Assembly: GCF_000143415.4 (NCBI RefSeq)
Contig: NW_003314311.1
Span: forward strand, 385,673-449,672
DNA: 64,000 nucleotides
Reading direction: 5' to 3'
Source: Selaginella moellendorffii
Taxonomy: Eukaryota > Streptophyta > Lycopodiopsida > Selaginellales > Selaginellaceae
Below are positions 31,135-44,159 of the stretch, one piece after another. The notes under the pieces were generated by a model, which saw only the letters and a program-made list of their open reading frames with translations, made no database searches and was not told the origin of the DNA. How positions within the stretch are numbered: the stretch's first letter is position 1; each line of letters starts with the position of its first letter. The position numbers were made by a program, and so were the translations under genes.

Positions 31135-32710
31135 ATGGAACCTCCTCAAGAGCTGGAGCCTCTGGTTGAACAAAAGGCTATGGATGAGGAATCTTTGCAT
31201 GAAGAGGACTCCAGTGAAGAAACTTCTAAATAGAGGTTTAATGATGAGATTCAGTCGTCCAAGGCTCGATTGGACATTCTAGAAAGACAATTGGCACAAA
31301 CCAATACCTTGCTGGAGATTCTCATATGCAAGCTAAAGCGTGACGAAAAGCAAAAGAGAAAGTGAAAGATTGCAGATGTTGGCAGCACAGAAGGTGCAGA
31401 CCCTTCAGCAAAACCAAACAAGGTCAAACAAACTGAAGTGGAATCAGTCCCTTAGGTAGTTCCCAAGTACAAACCAAAGTCCCCGCCGGTCTTCAAGGGA
31501 GTGAATGACTATAAGGTGGTGGAGAATTAGTTTTATGATATGGAAGACTATTTCCGAGTATTGCAGTTACCGAGCTCGGAGAAGGTCCTATATGCAAAAC
31601 CATACTTGGCAGATAATGCCAAGTCTTGGTGGAGAACAACAGATGCCAACGAAGGATCTGTGGCCACTTGGGAAATGATGAAGGCGAAAATCCGTGTGAC
31701 TTATGTTCCTCCGAATGCTACTCTGCATCTAAGGGATGAATTGAGTAGGCTGAAGCAGACCAGAACCATTCAAGAGTATATGAATGGGTTTATGGCAAAG
31801 AGGATACTTGTCACAAATATGGGTGATATGAATGTGTTCCATGCCTTCATATTAGGCTTGCAAACTTGGGCTTGTGGTGAGGTGATGCGTTGAAACTCGA
31901 CCAACTACAAAGAAGCGTTGAATGCGGCTATCAAGGTGCATTTCAATGATAACTTGCAAAAGGAGAACACGATGGGGTCAGGGTCCATAATTAACAAAGG
32001 GGCCAAACCAAAGGGAACATATAGCAAATGGAAATTCAAGAAGAGTTTTTCTAAAAATGAGTGTTTGGGGTTCCGGAAAGGCAAATCCGGTGGCCAGCGA
32101 GTAAATACGTGGGGGAGTCAAGCAAAAAGAGACAAACCCATGGATAAAAAAGTCAAGTCTACTAGCAGCATGGGAAATAAATATAATACAATTGTAGTGA
32201 AGCGAGACACTTTTCGATGGAATGTTCCTACCCAAAGAAGGCTAAAGCAAATATAACCATTAAGTCGAGTGAAATCCAAATTAAGGTATGTGATTCAATC
32301 CCTAGCTCAAAATTACTCATTACACGAGCAACTTTGGTAGAAAGTCGTTTACGACATCTACTAACCCTTCGAAGGAAGCTCGGAGGTAACTTTGTTAATA
32401 TCCTTATTGACACAAGTGCTTTGGATAATTTTGTGGCTGCAAACATAATCTAGCAAGCTAGACTAACGGTGCAGCGGCTGAGTGAACCAAAGACGATAGA
32501 GTTTGTTTAAGGTAGCCAAAACATTGATGAAATACTTTGACAAGCGAAAATCAAAGTAGGGATATAGAAAATACACATGGATTTCACCATGTTTGACATG
32601 GCGGGATTTGACGTAATCTTTGGGATTGATTAATTCAATCAGTTTGTAATAGCCCTTCATGGACAAGGGAAGAACCTTGTGATACTGACGAATGCCTCTA
32701 AGTTATAGTT
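31135..32710 (+). pseudogene. Broken gag and protease of the LTR2 element
   Basis: Starts MEPPQELEPLVEQK at 31135 and has several in-frame stops (near 31231, 31365, 31455, 31528, 31892). The Gag capsid part is clear at 31540-31893: 'YFRVLQLPSSEKVLYAKPYL', then 'AKSWWRT' and 'RDELSRLKQT'. A basic nucleocapsid-like stretch follows without a clean zinc knuckle. From 32400 the protease is seen as 'NILIDTSALDNFVA' (normally D-S/T-G-A) and 'FDVIFGID' (normally D-x-I-L-G-M-D). The frame ends by about 32710; reverse transcriptase and integrase are missing. The remnant stops about 200 bp upstream of the MCM5 start codon. Confidence 0.85.
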
Positions 32711-32853
32711 AAGACATTCATGTTTGGTCAAGAGAATGTTTTTCAATTGTGGAGTTGATTAAACAGCAAACATAACTAATCTCAACAAACCTCTTGAAAT
32801 CATTAAATTTGCCAACCACCTAGCATAATTTAAGTATAAAGCAAATCTAATAA

Positions 32854-32880
32854 TTTCCCGCCATATTGGTTATTCCCGCC
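32854..32880 (+). promoter_or_regulatory. Two E2F-type sites and a reversed CCAAT box upstream of MCM5
   Basis: TTTCCCGCC (32854-32862) matches the E2F site TTTSSCGC. A second, ATTCCCGCC (32872-32880), lies 18 bp on. ATTGG (a reversed CCAAT) lies between them at 32865-32869. E2F control of MCM genes at the G1/S transition is well known in plants and animals. The sites are only 28-54 bp from the ATG, so the 5' leader must be short or start inside this block. Confidence 0.75.
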
Positions 32881-32907
32881 ATTTTCTGGGTCTAGGGTTT
32901 CTCCCAA

Positions 32908-36049
<3,142 letters not shown>

Positions 36050-36155
36050 AAACCAGCGGTCTCTCGTGAAGATTACAAGGCTCTTTACAATCGTCGTTTA
36101 CAGACAGAGTGATAAGAACTTGTCCAGCAAGTCTTTCAGACAAGTTTTTCTCGGC

Positions 36156-37976
36156 TCATCTCTTGGGCGTAGTGCGAGGCCACCGCTTTGATCTCGAGGA
36201 CGCGTAAACTTCGGCCAGAAGAATTTGCGAGGCACCATTCTCGGGGTCGGCATCCATAAGCTCCTGCGACGCTCTCTGGGCTCTCTCGACGTCGTGGTGG
36301 AGTCGACAAGCGTTTAGCAGCGCTCCCCAGACCAATCCATCCGGGTGGTAAGGCATGGTATCGATCAGATCCTCGGCATTCTTAAGCTGGCTCGAGCGTC
36401 CGAGGATATCAACCATGCAACAGTAGTGCTCAAACTTTGGATCCAAGCCATGGTCCGTGATCATCGACCGGAAGAAATTTATCCCGGTTTCCAAAAGACC
36501 AACGTGGTTGCAAGCCATCAAGACGCTCAAGAACGCTCCCTCGTCGCTCTCAAGGCCCTCCATTTGGAGCTCGAGCATATTCCCAATGGCCACTTTGCGG
36601 CGTCCAGTGTGAGCGTGCATGGAAATCACGGCCGTCCATGCCACGGAATCTTTCTCGGGCATCCTCTCGAAGATGGAATCGGCCCCTTCCCAGTCCCCGC
36701 TCTGGGAATATGCCGCCATCAGCGTCGTCCACGTCACCACGTCCCACTCGGGCATCCTGTCGAAGATTCCCTTCGCACCGTCAAGATGCCCGTGCTCGGC
36801 ATATGCTGAAAGCATGGCATTCCACGTCAGCAGATGCTGGCGGGGGATATCCCCAAAGACGTGGTTTGCGGCATCGAGATCCCCGCGTTCGGAATATACG
36901 GATATCATTCCCGCCCATGACACGTCAGTCTTTACGTGCATCCGATCGAATATTAATTTAGCATCTTCCAGATGCCCACTCTGGGCATAAGCGTGGAGCA
37001 TCGTGGTACATGATACTACGTCCCACTTTGGCATCCTCTCAAACACCCTCTTGGCTTCTTCCACGTGTCCCTTCTCTACAAATATCTGTAGAAACGAGTT
37101 CCACGTTACCATTGTACGCTCGGGCATATTCTCAAATACCTTCTTGGCTTTGTCTGTTTGCCCGGCCTCGGCAAGTGCGACAAGAAGAGTCGTCCACGAG
37201 ATGACGTCATGGTCAGGCATCGCATGGAATATCTTTTCGGCCTCTTGGATATTCCCGCCTCGCGAATGTGCCTGGAGCATTGCGTTCCACGAGACTATGT
37301 TCCACTCGGGCATCCTATCGAAGATTCTCTTTGCTAAATCAAAATGCCCAGCTTCAGTATATGCCACAAGCATGGCCGTCCAAGATACCATATTCTTCTG
37401 GGGCATATTCTCGAACACGTCCAGGGCTCGATCCAGGTGGCCACCCTGCGCAAACGCCTGCAGCATAGCCGTACTTGTGACCACATTGTGCTCAGGCATG
37501 GTGTCGTACAATCCCTTGGCGAGCTCCAGATGCCCATTCTGGGTATATGCCGCCAACATGGCATTCCACGTCACCATATCCGGTTGGGGCATCCTGTCAA
37601 ACAGCTCCTTCCCGGAGTCCACGTGGCCAGCCTGTCCAAACGCAGTGATGATCGTGTTCCACGTCACCGCATTCCGGGCGGGCATGGAATCGAACAGCCA
37701 CTTAGCCTCGTCGAGATTCCCATTCTCGGTATATGCCTCGAGCATAATCGTCCACGAGTAAATATTTGGTCGGGGCATGGAATCGAACACGCGACGGGCG
37801 TCGTGTGGGTGGCCACACTTACCGTACATTTGAACGAGAAGATTGGCGAGGTAGACATTGTGGCGTATGAGCGTATGGCTACGGACTAGAGAATGAAGCC
37901 TCTGGGCATTGGTTAAATCTTTGTGGCTGCCGCATTGCCTGATGCTAGAGGCGAGCTCTTCTTCCAGCTCTAACAT
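36156..37976 (-). CDS. PLS-type pentatricopeptide repeat protein, intronless, 606 aa
   Basis: Single-exon gene starting MLELEEELASSIRQCG. After a leader with one degenerate repeat it carries about 15 tandem PPR motifs, mostly 31-residue S-type units of the form 'FDRMPxxDVVTWNAML...AYAQxGHL'. The end (about 500-600) has an E-like region ('GLVWGALLNACR', 'ENGASQILLAEVYAS') and then stops at TPKR without an E+ or DYW domain. Such proteins bind single organellar RNAs, usually for C-to-U editing or processing; without DYW it would need a partner for editing. No clear organelle transit peptide is seen. The many near-identical repeats suggest recent unit duplication. The target RNA is unknown. Confidence 0.92.
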   Translation of the reverse strand: MLELEEELASSIRQCGSHKDLTNAQRLHSLVRSHTLIRHNVYLANLLVQMYGKCGHPHDARRVFDSMPRPNIYSWTIMLEAYTENGNLDEAKWLFDSMPARNAVTWNTIITAFGQAGHVDSGKELFDRMPQPDMVTWNAMLAAYTQNGHLELAKGLYDTMPEHNVVTSTAMLQAFAQGGHLDRALDVFENMPQKNMVSWTAMLVAYTEAGHFDLAKRIFDRMPEWNIVSWNAMLQAHSRGGNIQEAEKIFHAMPDHDVISWTTLLVALAEAGQTDKAKKVFENMPERTMVTWNSFLQIFVEKGHVEEAKRVFERMPKWDVVSCTTMLHAYAQSGHLEDAKLIFDRMHVKTDVSWAGMISVYSERGDLDAANHVFGDIPRQHLLTWNAMLSAYAEHGHLDGAKGIFDRMPEWDVVTWTTLMAAYSQSGDWEGADSIFERMPEKDSVAWTAVISMHAHTGRRKVAIGNMLELQMEGLESDEGAFLSVLMACNHVGLLETGINFFRSMITDHGLDPKFEHYCCMVDILGRSSQLKNAEDLIDTMPYHPDGLVWGALLNACRLHHDVERAQRASQELMDADPENGASQILLAEVYASSRSKRWPRTTPKR

Positions 37977-38265
37977 ATACTTTTAGGGTTTCTGCGTGGT
38001 AAAGAAATTTGACTTTTTACCAGACGTTATCCGGCCGACTTAACCTTAGCCGCCAAAACTCGCCACGTCAGAGCCTCGAGAAAAAAACCCTTCTCTTTGT
38101 CATGCCTCTCTAAAGAACAAATGGCGTCTAGGGTTAGAAGGAAGCAGCGGTAGAAGGCGCTATGCTTGATCGTGCTCTGGCGGTCGCGTTGCGCGTGTTG
38201 GAGGTGTGATTCCCAGGCGAGCATCAGATTGCCGGAGCGAAGCCCTGTTTGATCGCGAGGTCTAG
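37977..38265. promoter_or_regulatory. Shared intergenic region of the divergent PPR and FtsH genes
   Basis: 289 bp between the two start codons, so both promoters must lie here. Both neighbours are, or are likely to be, organelle-related proteins. I could not identify a TATA box for either gene with confidence; GC content is high, typical of TATA-less housekeeping promoters. Confidence 0.5.
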
Positions 38266-41200
38266 ATGTTTCGGCGCTATGCAGTGGCAGCGGTCCGGCG
38301 GCGACGGCAGCACCTGATAAAGGTATGGCGCTGGATTTCCAGCTCGAAGTCTCGTGCTGAGGCTGGGGATTTTTCAAGGTTTTTGAGGATTTGGCTTGCT
38401 CTGGACGCGCATTCTCGGCCGATGCCGCCAGCGCGCCCTCATGCAGCTATCGGGAAGGGTTGGAGAAGCGATTCGTATCAGATTCCAGGTTTTCTAAGCT
38501 TTTGGTGGACTTGGAGAAAAGATCTCTTGCCAAGCTAGGCAACAAGCCTTTGTCAGCCACTTTGCAAGGTGCTGCTCCGCGGAGAACGATTCTCAAAAGA
38601 CAGTTTTGTTCCGAAGCTCCGAAAAACAAAGGTATGCTCCCTTTTTTTTTTGTGAAACAATGTGGTCTAATGTTATGTAAACTATTAGGATATGAGAACT
38701 ATCATCCTAAGAACAAGAAAGATCTTCCAAAGGGTCGTGCTGAACAAAGAGCAGAGCAAAAACATGGTGCTGTTTTCTTTTTTGATCTTTTCTTTTCTTT
38801 TCTGACAGAATTCTTGTCTTGCGCAGAGGATCCCAAGAATGAGGGTGATAAAGGTTTCAAGGAGGTATCTAAGGCCCAACTGCAGTCTTATATTTCAACA
38901 GCGATAGGTCTTGCGATTCTTCTCAGCTCATTATCTGTGAGGTTCAACGGTACGCGCCAGGTAAAGTTTCGATTGCTTTCAGTCATAAGGAAAATGTTCT
39001 AACTATCAACACTTCGCAGCAGATCAGCTTCCAGGAGTTCAAAAACAAGCTTCTGGAGACTGGTCTCGTTGATCACATAGAGGTTGTGAATAAGGCGGTC
39101 GCAAGAGTATATGTTCGCGAGACGCCAGTAGCTCAAGGTCAACAAACTCAACCTCAATCACCGTCTATTGATGAGGACTCGTCTGAGTTTCAAACAGATA
39201 CCGGTTCAAGCACACAAGCTCCCGCTCGGGTCTATAGTACGCCGAAGTATTACATAAACATCGGGAGTGTGGAATCCTTTGAGCGAAAGCTAGAAGAGGC
39301 GCAGGCTGCTGCCGGAAAAGATCCCCATGACTTTGTTCCTGTTATCTATGTTTCGGAGGTCAGCTGGCTCCAGGAGCTTTCTAGCATGGCTCCTACGCTT
39401 CTTTTGATCGCTGGGATATTCTACTTGACGCGCCGACTTCAAGGTGGACTTGGTATTGGCGGTGGTCCTGGAGGCATGGGTGGCCGTGGGATTTTCAACG
39501 TCGGAAAAGCCCACGTCACTAAGATCAACAAAAATGCCAAGGACAAGGTATGTAGCTACAGTTACTTTTTTTCTAGCGGTTTATCAATTGTGCCTGAAAT
39601 TTGCAGGTCACTTTCAATGATGTCGCTGGTTGTGACGAAGCCAAGGAAGAGGTTATGGAATTTGTCCACTTCCTGAAGAATCCCAAGAAGTACGAAGAAC
39701 TTGGCGCCAAGATACCAAAGGGAGCACTGCTTGTTGGACCACCCGGAACTGGAAAAACTTTACTCGCAAAGGCAACGGCTGGAGAAGCATCCGTGCCTTT
39801 CCTTTCCATCAGCGGTTCCGACTTCATGGAGATGTTCGTTGGCGTTGGTCCGTCCAGGGTGAGGGACCTGTTCGCTCAAGCTCGGCAGTGTGCTCCCAGT
39901 ATAATATTCATCGACGAGATCGACGCGATCGGAAGAGCAAGAGGCCGTGGCGGTTTTGCTGGAGCAAATGACGAGCGTGAGAGCACGTTGAACCAGCTTC
40001 TCGTAGAAATGGATGGTTTTGCGACGACAGCGGGGGTGGTGGTTCTAGCTGGCACCAACAGGCCAGATATCCTTGACAAGGCGCTTTTGAGGCCTGGACG
40101 ATTCGATCGACAGATAGCTCTTGACAAGCCAGACGCCAAAGGCCGGGAACAGATTTTCCGAATCTATCTCAAGAAACTTAAGCTAGATCAGGATCCGGAG
40201 CAGTTCGTGGGAGACTTGGCAAGAATTACCGTGGGATTTTCAGGGGCTGATATTGCAAACGTCTGCAATGAGGCTGCTCTTTGCGCCGCAAGAGAGGAGC
40301 ACAAAGTGATCTCGATGAAGGACTTCGAGGCAGCTATCGACAGGGTTCTTGGTGGAATGGAGAAGAAGAACAAGGTAAGTTTAAGTGGTATCTTCTTTTC
40401 TTCATACTTACAACATTGGATTTCTAGGTGATAAGCCCCGAGGAAAGGAGAACAGTTGCGTACCACGAGGCAGGACATGCAGTTGCGGGCTGGTTTCTGG
40501 AGCATGCGGAGCCTCTGATCAAGGTGTCGATCGTTCCTCGTGGCTCAGCGGCTTTGGGTTTCGCGCAGTACTTTCCAAACGAGAACTTGCTGATGACGAA
40601 AGAGCAAATGCTAGACATGACTTGCATGGCTCTTGGTGGCCGTGCTGCTGAACAGGTAAAAAACCTTGCTCTTTTCTTGAGTTCCATCGTTCTTTCTTCT
40701 TCCTCTTTCTTCATCCCTTTGGTTCTTCTTTCTTGAGTCTCATTGTGTTAGAAAAGTCAACTTTTTCTACCTTTTTGGTGGTCATTTCTTACCTTTGGTT
40801 TCCAGGTCATGCTCGGGAAAATCTCGACCGGAGCGCAAAACGACCTGGAGAGAGTGACGAGGCTAACTTACGCCCAGGTGGCCGTGTATGGATTCAGCGA
40901 AAAGGTGGGCCTTCTATCCTTCCCCCAGAAAGAGGACGGCATGGAGCTGTCCAAGCCATACAGCAACGAGACCGGCGAGCTCATCGACCGGGAGGTCCGG
41001 GAATGGACAGACCGGGCCTACAAGAGAACCGTGGCGCTGCTGGAAGAGCACAAGGAGGGCCTGGAGAAGCTCGCGCAGCAGCTCCTGGCGCGAGAGGTTC
41101 TCCACTACAACGATCTGGTGGAAGTTCTTGGGCCGAGGCCGTTCAAGACCGCCGAGTCCGGCCAGTTGGATCGAATCAGGCAGAGGTTCCAGGGAGGAGA

Positions 41201-41297
41201 TGGAGACTGTGAGAAAAAAAGTGAGGAGAAGAGTGAGGAAAAGAGTGAGGAGGAGGAAAGAGTCGTGGATGATGGTCCAACTCCAGCGCTAGCTTGA
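38266..41297 (+). CDS. FTSH3/10: Mitochondrial m-AAA-type FtsH metalloprotease
   Basis: Start [15 protein letters not shown] is basic and suits a mitochondrial presequence; exon 1 ends at 38322 and a 56-bp intron joins it to '[12 protein letters not shown]'. At least seven more exons follow. Order: N-terminal transmembrane segment ('[13 protein letters not shown]', 38900), intermembrane part, second membrane segment ('[14 protein letters not shown]', 39385), AAA ATPase with Walker A GPPGTGKT (39736-39759), Walker B FIDEID and second-region RPGRFDRQI, then the zinc protease with HEAGH (40464-40478). It is the FTSH3/FTSH10 class of plants, which forms a complex in the inner membrane that degrades damaged proteins and processes some ribosomal and respiratory subunits. 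The C-terminus carries an acidic-basic repeat ([14 protein letters not shown]) before the stop. All catalytic motifs are intact. Confidence 0.94.
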
Positions 41298-41668
41298 GAG
41301 AGGTCAAGTAGAGAGAGCTCTAGTGTCTCCTTTTCTTTTTGGTTTCTTCTTGGCTTTTGTATGTTTATGCGCGTTCTAAATAAGCGCTACTGTGTGTGTT
41401 GTGTTGCAAGAGAGAGGGAGCTTTGACAAGACCATGAAGAAAAAAGAAGTTTCCATGAATTAAAAAAACTTTGACCATAGGGTGATAAATATCTCTACTT
41501 TTATTTAAAACCATTCCAGAGTTGGTAAGGGTTTAAGCTTTAAAGCACAAAATATACTTAGAATATACTCTTCTCAAATTTCCATGGTTTTTTTAGACTT
41601 TATACAGGGTTGTACAGGAGGACAGTGTTAGAGTTCTTTTACCATGTACAAAAATTAGCGATCTTCTT

Positions 41669-43910
41669 TCAGCAAGCTTCCATTTTCATGGCCAGCGGGA
41701 GCGCGTCTCCAAGTTCTTGTTTCACCACGATCATCTACAAACGAAGGAAAGTTGAGCTGGGAGATCGAAAGACCTGAGAAGACTCACATTGCCAGTGTCG
41801 AGCTTGCGTGGGAGCTTCAAGACGATGCTCCCGTGGTCGTGCCCGTCCATGAGCATCCTTCCAATCTTCGACTTCCACTCCGCGGCCTCGTCCTCGCTCT
41901 TGTAGTCGTGGAGGACTCGGTCACAGAAGCTGAGCAGCGATCCAATGCCGGTGTTTGGCGTCCAGCCATAGTCTTCCAGCACCCGAGCTTCTTCCGGAAG
42001 CAAATCCTTGCCAGCCTGAAACGTTCCTCGAGTTATCAAAACGTCCCGCGTGTTACCAAACTTCTTCTCAAAACCAAAAAAGATTCAAATCCAAGTACCT
42101 CCAGTGGCCGATTCTCCAGTAGCGCAGCTCTGCAGTTGCAAACGCAGCTCATCACCTTGATGAGGCGATCGACTTGCCATTTCACTGGCAAGGACTGAAC
42201 TAACTCGAAAAAGTACGTCGCGAAGCCGTATTCCGGGCGCTCCACCACAATCCTGTACAGCGACGAGTTGTTTTGAGGAGTCCATGAAATGAAGTAAGCT
42301 TGCCTGTTGTGCTTTTCGAAAACAAAAAGAAAAGCATTCAGCGCTCGACACCAGCCCCATCGCACGGGCCACTTTCGCTGCTTGAGAAGCCTAGTCTGCA
42401 TACAACCATGTTGATTAGATGGAAACAAACTAACAAAGAAACAAAAACTCGGGATAAAAACAAACTTGCCTGCTCGATCAGGGTCACTAAACAAGCCAAG
42501 CAATAGTGAGGCTTCGACGAGTTTGCCATTTGTACCCGCGAGCGGTGTTCCTTGAGCAACTGAGATGAAGTTCCCCAAAGCTGTCCTCACGATCTTGGTT
42601 AGCGGCCAAAGAGAAAAATACAAACTCAGAAGCACCTTCCCAACAACGCTTGTTAAGTCACTGAAGCTTTCGGTCTGCGAAGTATTTCCATCTCCCTCTT
42701 CCCATACATTCGTAATGATGTCCATGCCATCGAGCAGTCCTCTTTCCTCAAGTAGCTACAAGACGCGGCATTTCAGAGATGAGGGAACACAAAAGCTTTA
42801 CCTCAAAAAGCCCGGGAGCATCCTCTTGGAGCGCAGATTGAACAACTCTGAAACAATAGCATGTCAGTGAAACAAGAATCAGCCAAAAGCTAGCATCTCA
42901 CAATAATCTTTTGTCGAACACTTGAACTTCCTCCTTTTTCTTGACTTCATGCTTCATTTTGATGCGCTTCGCCAGCGGCATTTCTTCCAAAACTTCTCCA
43001 TTGCTCACGGCAACCAGCTCTGTGCTTTTCTCTGGTGCAGTTTCAGGGATAGGCTGCGCACACGGTGTCTGTAAAGTTTCACTAGAACTCTTACTACAAA
43101 CGAAGAAACAACGAGGCATACCTTCTGCTTGTCCATTTCTCGTTGCGTCCTCTTCAGCTCCGCCATCTGCCATCAAACGTAAGAAACAGTGGCAAAGAAA
43201 AACCAGGCAAGACTGTAAAAGCAGGAGTCCAAGTAAAAGCTTCTTCAGCACTGGACGCCTTCATCCGGATGCAAGAATCGAACTTGCGGGAAGGGATGTT
43301 TTTCATCATCCACGCGCTCCACCATGGAGCAAATCCGGAATTTACTAGCAACGAAGAACAAAGCTCACGCCAAGTTTTAGTTCAGAGAAGCACCTGAACT
43401 GCCAAATCGGTGCTAGCGCGCTCCAGTTGCTCCCTCTCAAGTCGAACCTCGCTTAGCTGCGACAAGGAAACTAAATTCATCCAAATGATCGATGGTAGTC
43501 ATCTCTCACCTCTGCCTCGGTCTTGGCCTGGAGAGCCGCAGCTTCTTTCTTCCAAGCTGCCACCAATCTCTTTTCCTCGGCCAAAGCTTTTGCTTCTTCT
43601 TTGAGCTCGTTGCTTCGTTTTGCCACTTGTGCTTCCATCATGGCACATCTCCTGCCCAAAAAGAACAAGAAAACGAACTCTCAGGGCAAGGAAAAAACTA
43701 AAGTCAGCTTGTTTACTTGGCACGATTCTTCAAATTCTCGGTGAGCTCCATGTAGAGCCGGTCAGTGATCTTCTCATCCTCGGCGATGATCTCGTCGAAA
43801 CCATCGGAGGACTCTCCAGCGAACTGGTACCGGAAATTGTTCCTGTTGTAGCGATTCCCTCGGTGATGATGCTGCTGCTGATGGTGTTTCCTAGGCTCAG
43901 AGAACGACAT
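41669..43910 (-). CDS. Conserved plant coiled-coil protein of unknown function
   Basis: Multi-exon gene starting MSFSEPRKHHQQQHHH. The first part is His/Gln/Asn-rich and disordered. A coiled coil follows (about residues 60-145: 'ELKEEAKALAEEKRLVAAWK', 'LSEVRLEREQLERAS', 'MAELKRTQREMDKQ'). Then comes a basic patch (PLAKRIKMKHEVKKK) that could be a nuclear signal, and a helical C-terminal half with 'LLEERGLLDGMDIIT', 'RKWPVRWGWCRALNAFL' and 'EDYGWTPNTGIGSLLSFCDR'. A short last exon reads MIVVKQELGD... and ends at 41669. Introns are about 50 bp except one of about 230 bp (43395 to about 43166) that holds a tRNA-like sequence. I do not recognise a named family; the intact splicing and even composition indicate a real gene. 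It converges on FtsH. Confidence 0.75.
43264..43339 (-). tRNA. tRNA-like cloverleaf inside an intron (probable pseudogene)
   Basis: On the minus strand 76 bases fold into a cloverleaf: a perfect 7-bp acceptor stem (TCCGGAT/ATCCGGA), a 4-bp D stem (GCTC/GAGC), a 5-bp anticodon stem (GGATG/CATCC) and a perfect 5-bp T stem (GCAAG/CTTGC) closing the loop TTCGATT. The anticodon loop has 8 bases (ATGAAAAA), and four bases instead of one separate the D and anticodon stems. If one loop A is extra, the anticodon would be GAA (Phe). It is in sense orientation within the intron of the coiled-coil gene. Four intact stems by chance is unlikely; function as a tRNA is doubtful. Confidence 0.5.
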
Positions 43911-44094
43911 TCTTCCCTGCTCGAAATTCTACATCCCACTACTCATTGTTCCTCCGAATGCCGCCCTTCTGCTCGATCGATTCGAGCTGGATCCCAGGGC
44001 GCGCTCGTCCTGTCTTGCCCTACCCTCGAACCCTAAGCGCAAGAATATTCTTGCGACGAAAGTATAAAAAGCATCTTCTATGGATCATTTAAAA

Positions 44095-44152
44095 CACTCA
44101 CGGTGGGAGTCGAACCCACAATCCCCTGACTAGAAGTCAGCCCGTTAGGGAG
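44095..44152 (-). pseudogene. Truncated tRNA-Arg(UCU), 3' part only
   Basis: The minus strand carries a perfect T arm (GTGGG-TTCGACT-CCCAC), the 3' acceptor half CGTGAGT, and an anticodon arm CTGACTTCTAGTCAG with UCU centred in the loop. The pairing 5' acceptor half (ACTCACG) is missing; AT-rich sequence takes its place after 44152. The break coincides with the border between the gene island and the AT-rich block. Confidence 0.55.
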
Positions 44153-44159
44153 CTTAATA

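Noticed and set aside
36345-37889. Long plus-strand open frames opposite the PPR gene
   Set aside because: They are mirror images of the repetitive PPR coding sequence; the minus-strand frame carries clear PPR motifs.
40733-41292. Alternative plus-strand frames over the last FtsH exon (Arg/Ser-rich)
   Set aside because: Shifted readings of a GC-rich FtsH exon whose own frame keeps conserved protease sequence.
43210-43395. A possible extra exon ('KFDSCIRMKASSAEEAF') in the coiled-coil gene
   Set aside because: Joining it in phase gives an immediate stop; skipping it keeps a continuous coiled coil, and the stretch contains the tRNA-like sequence.
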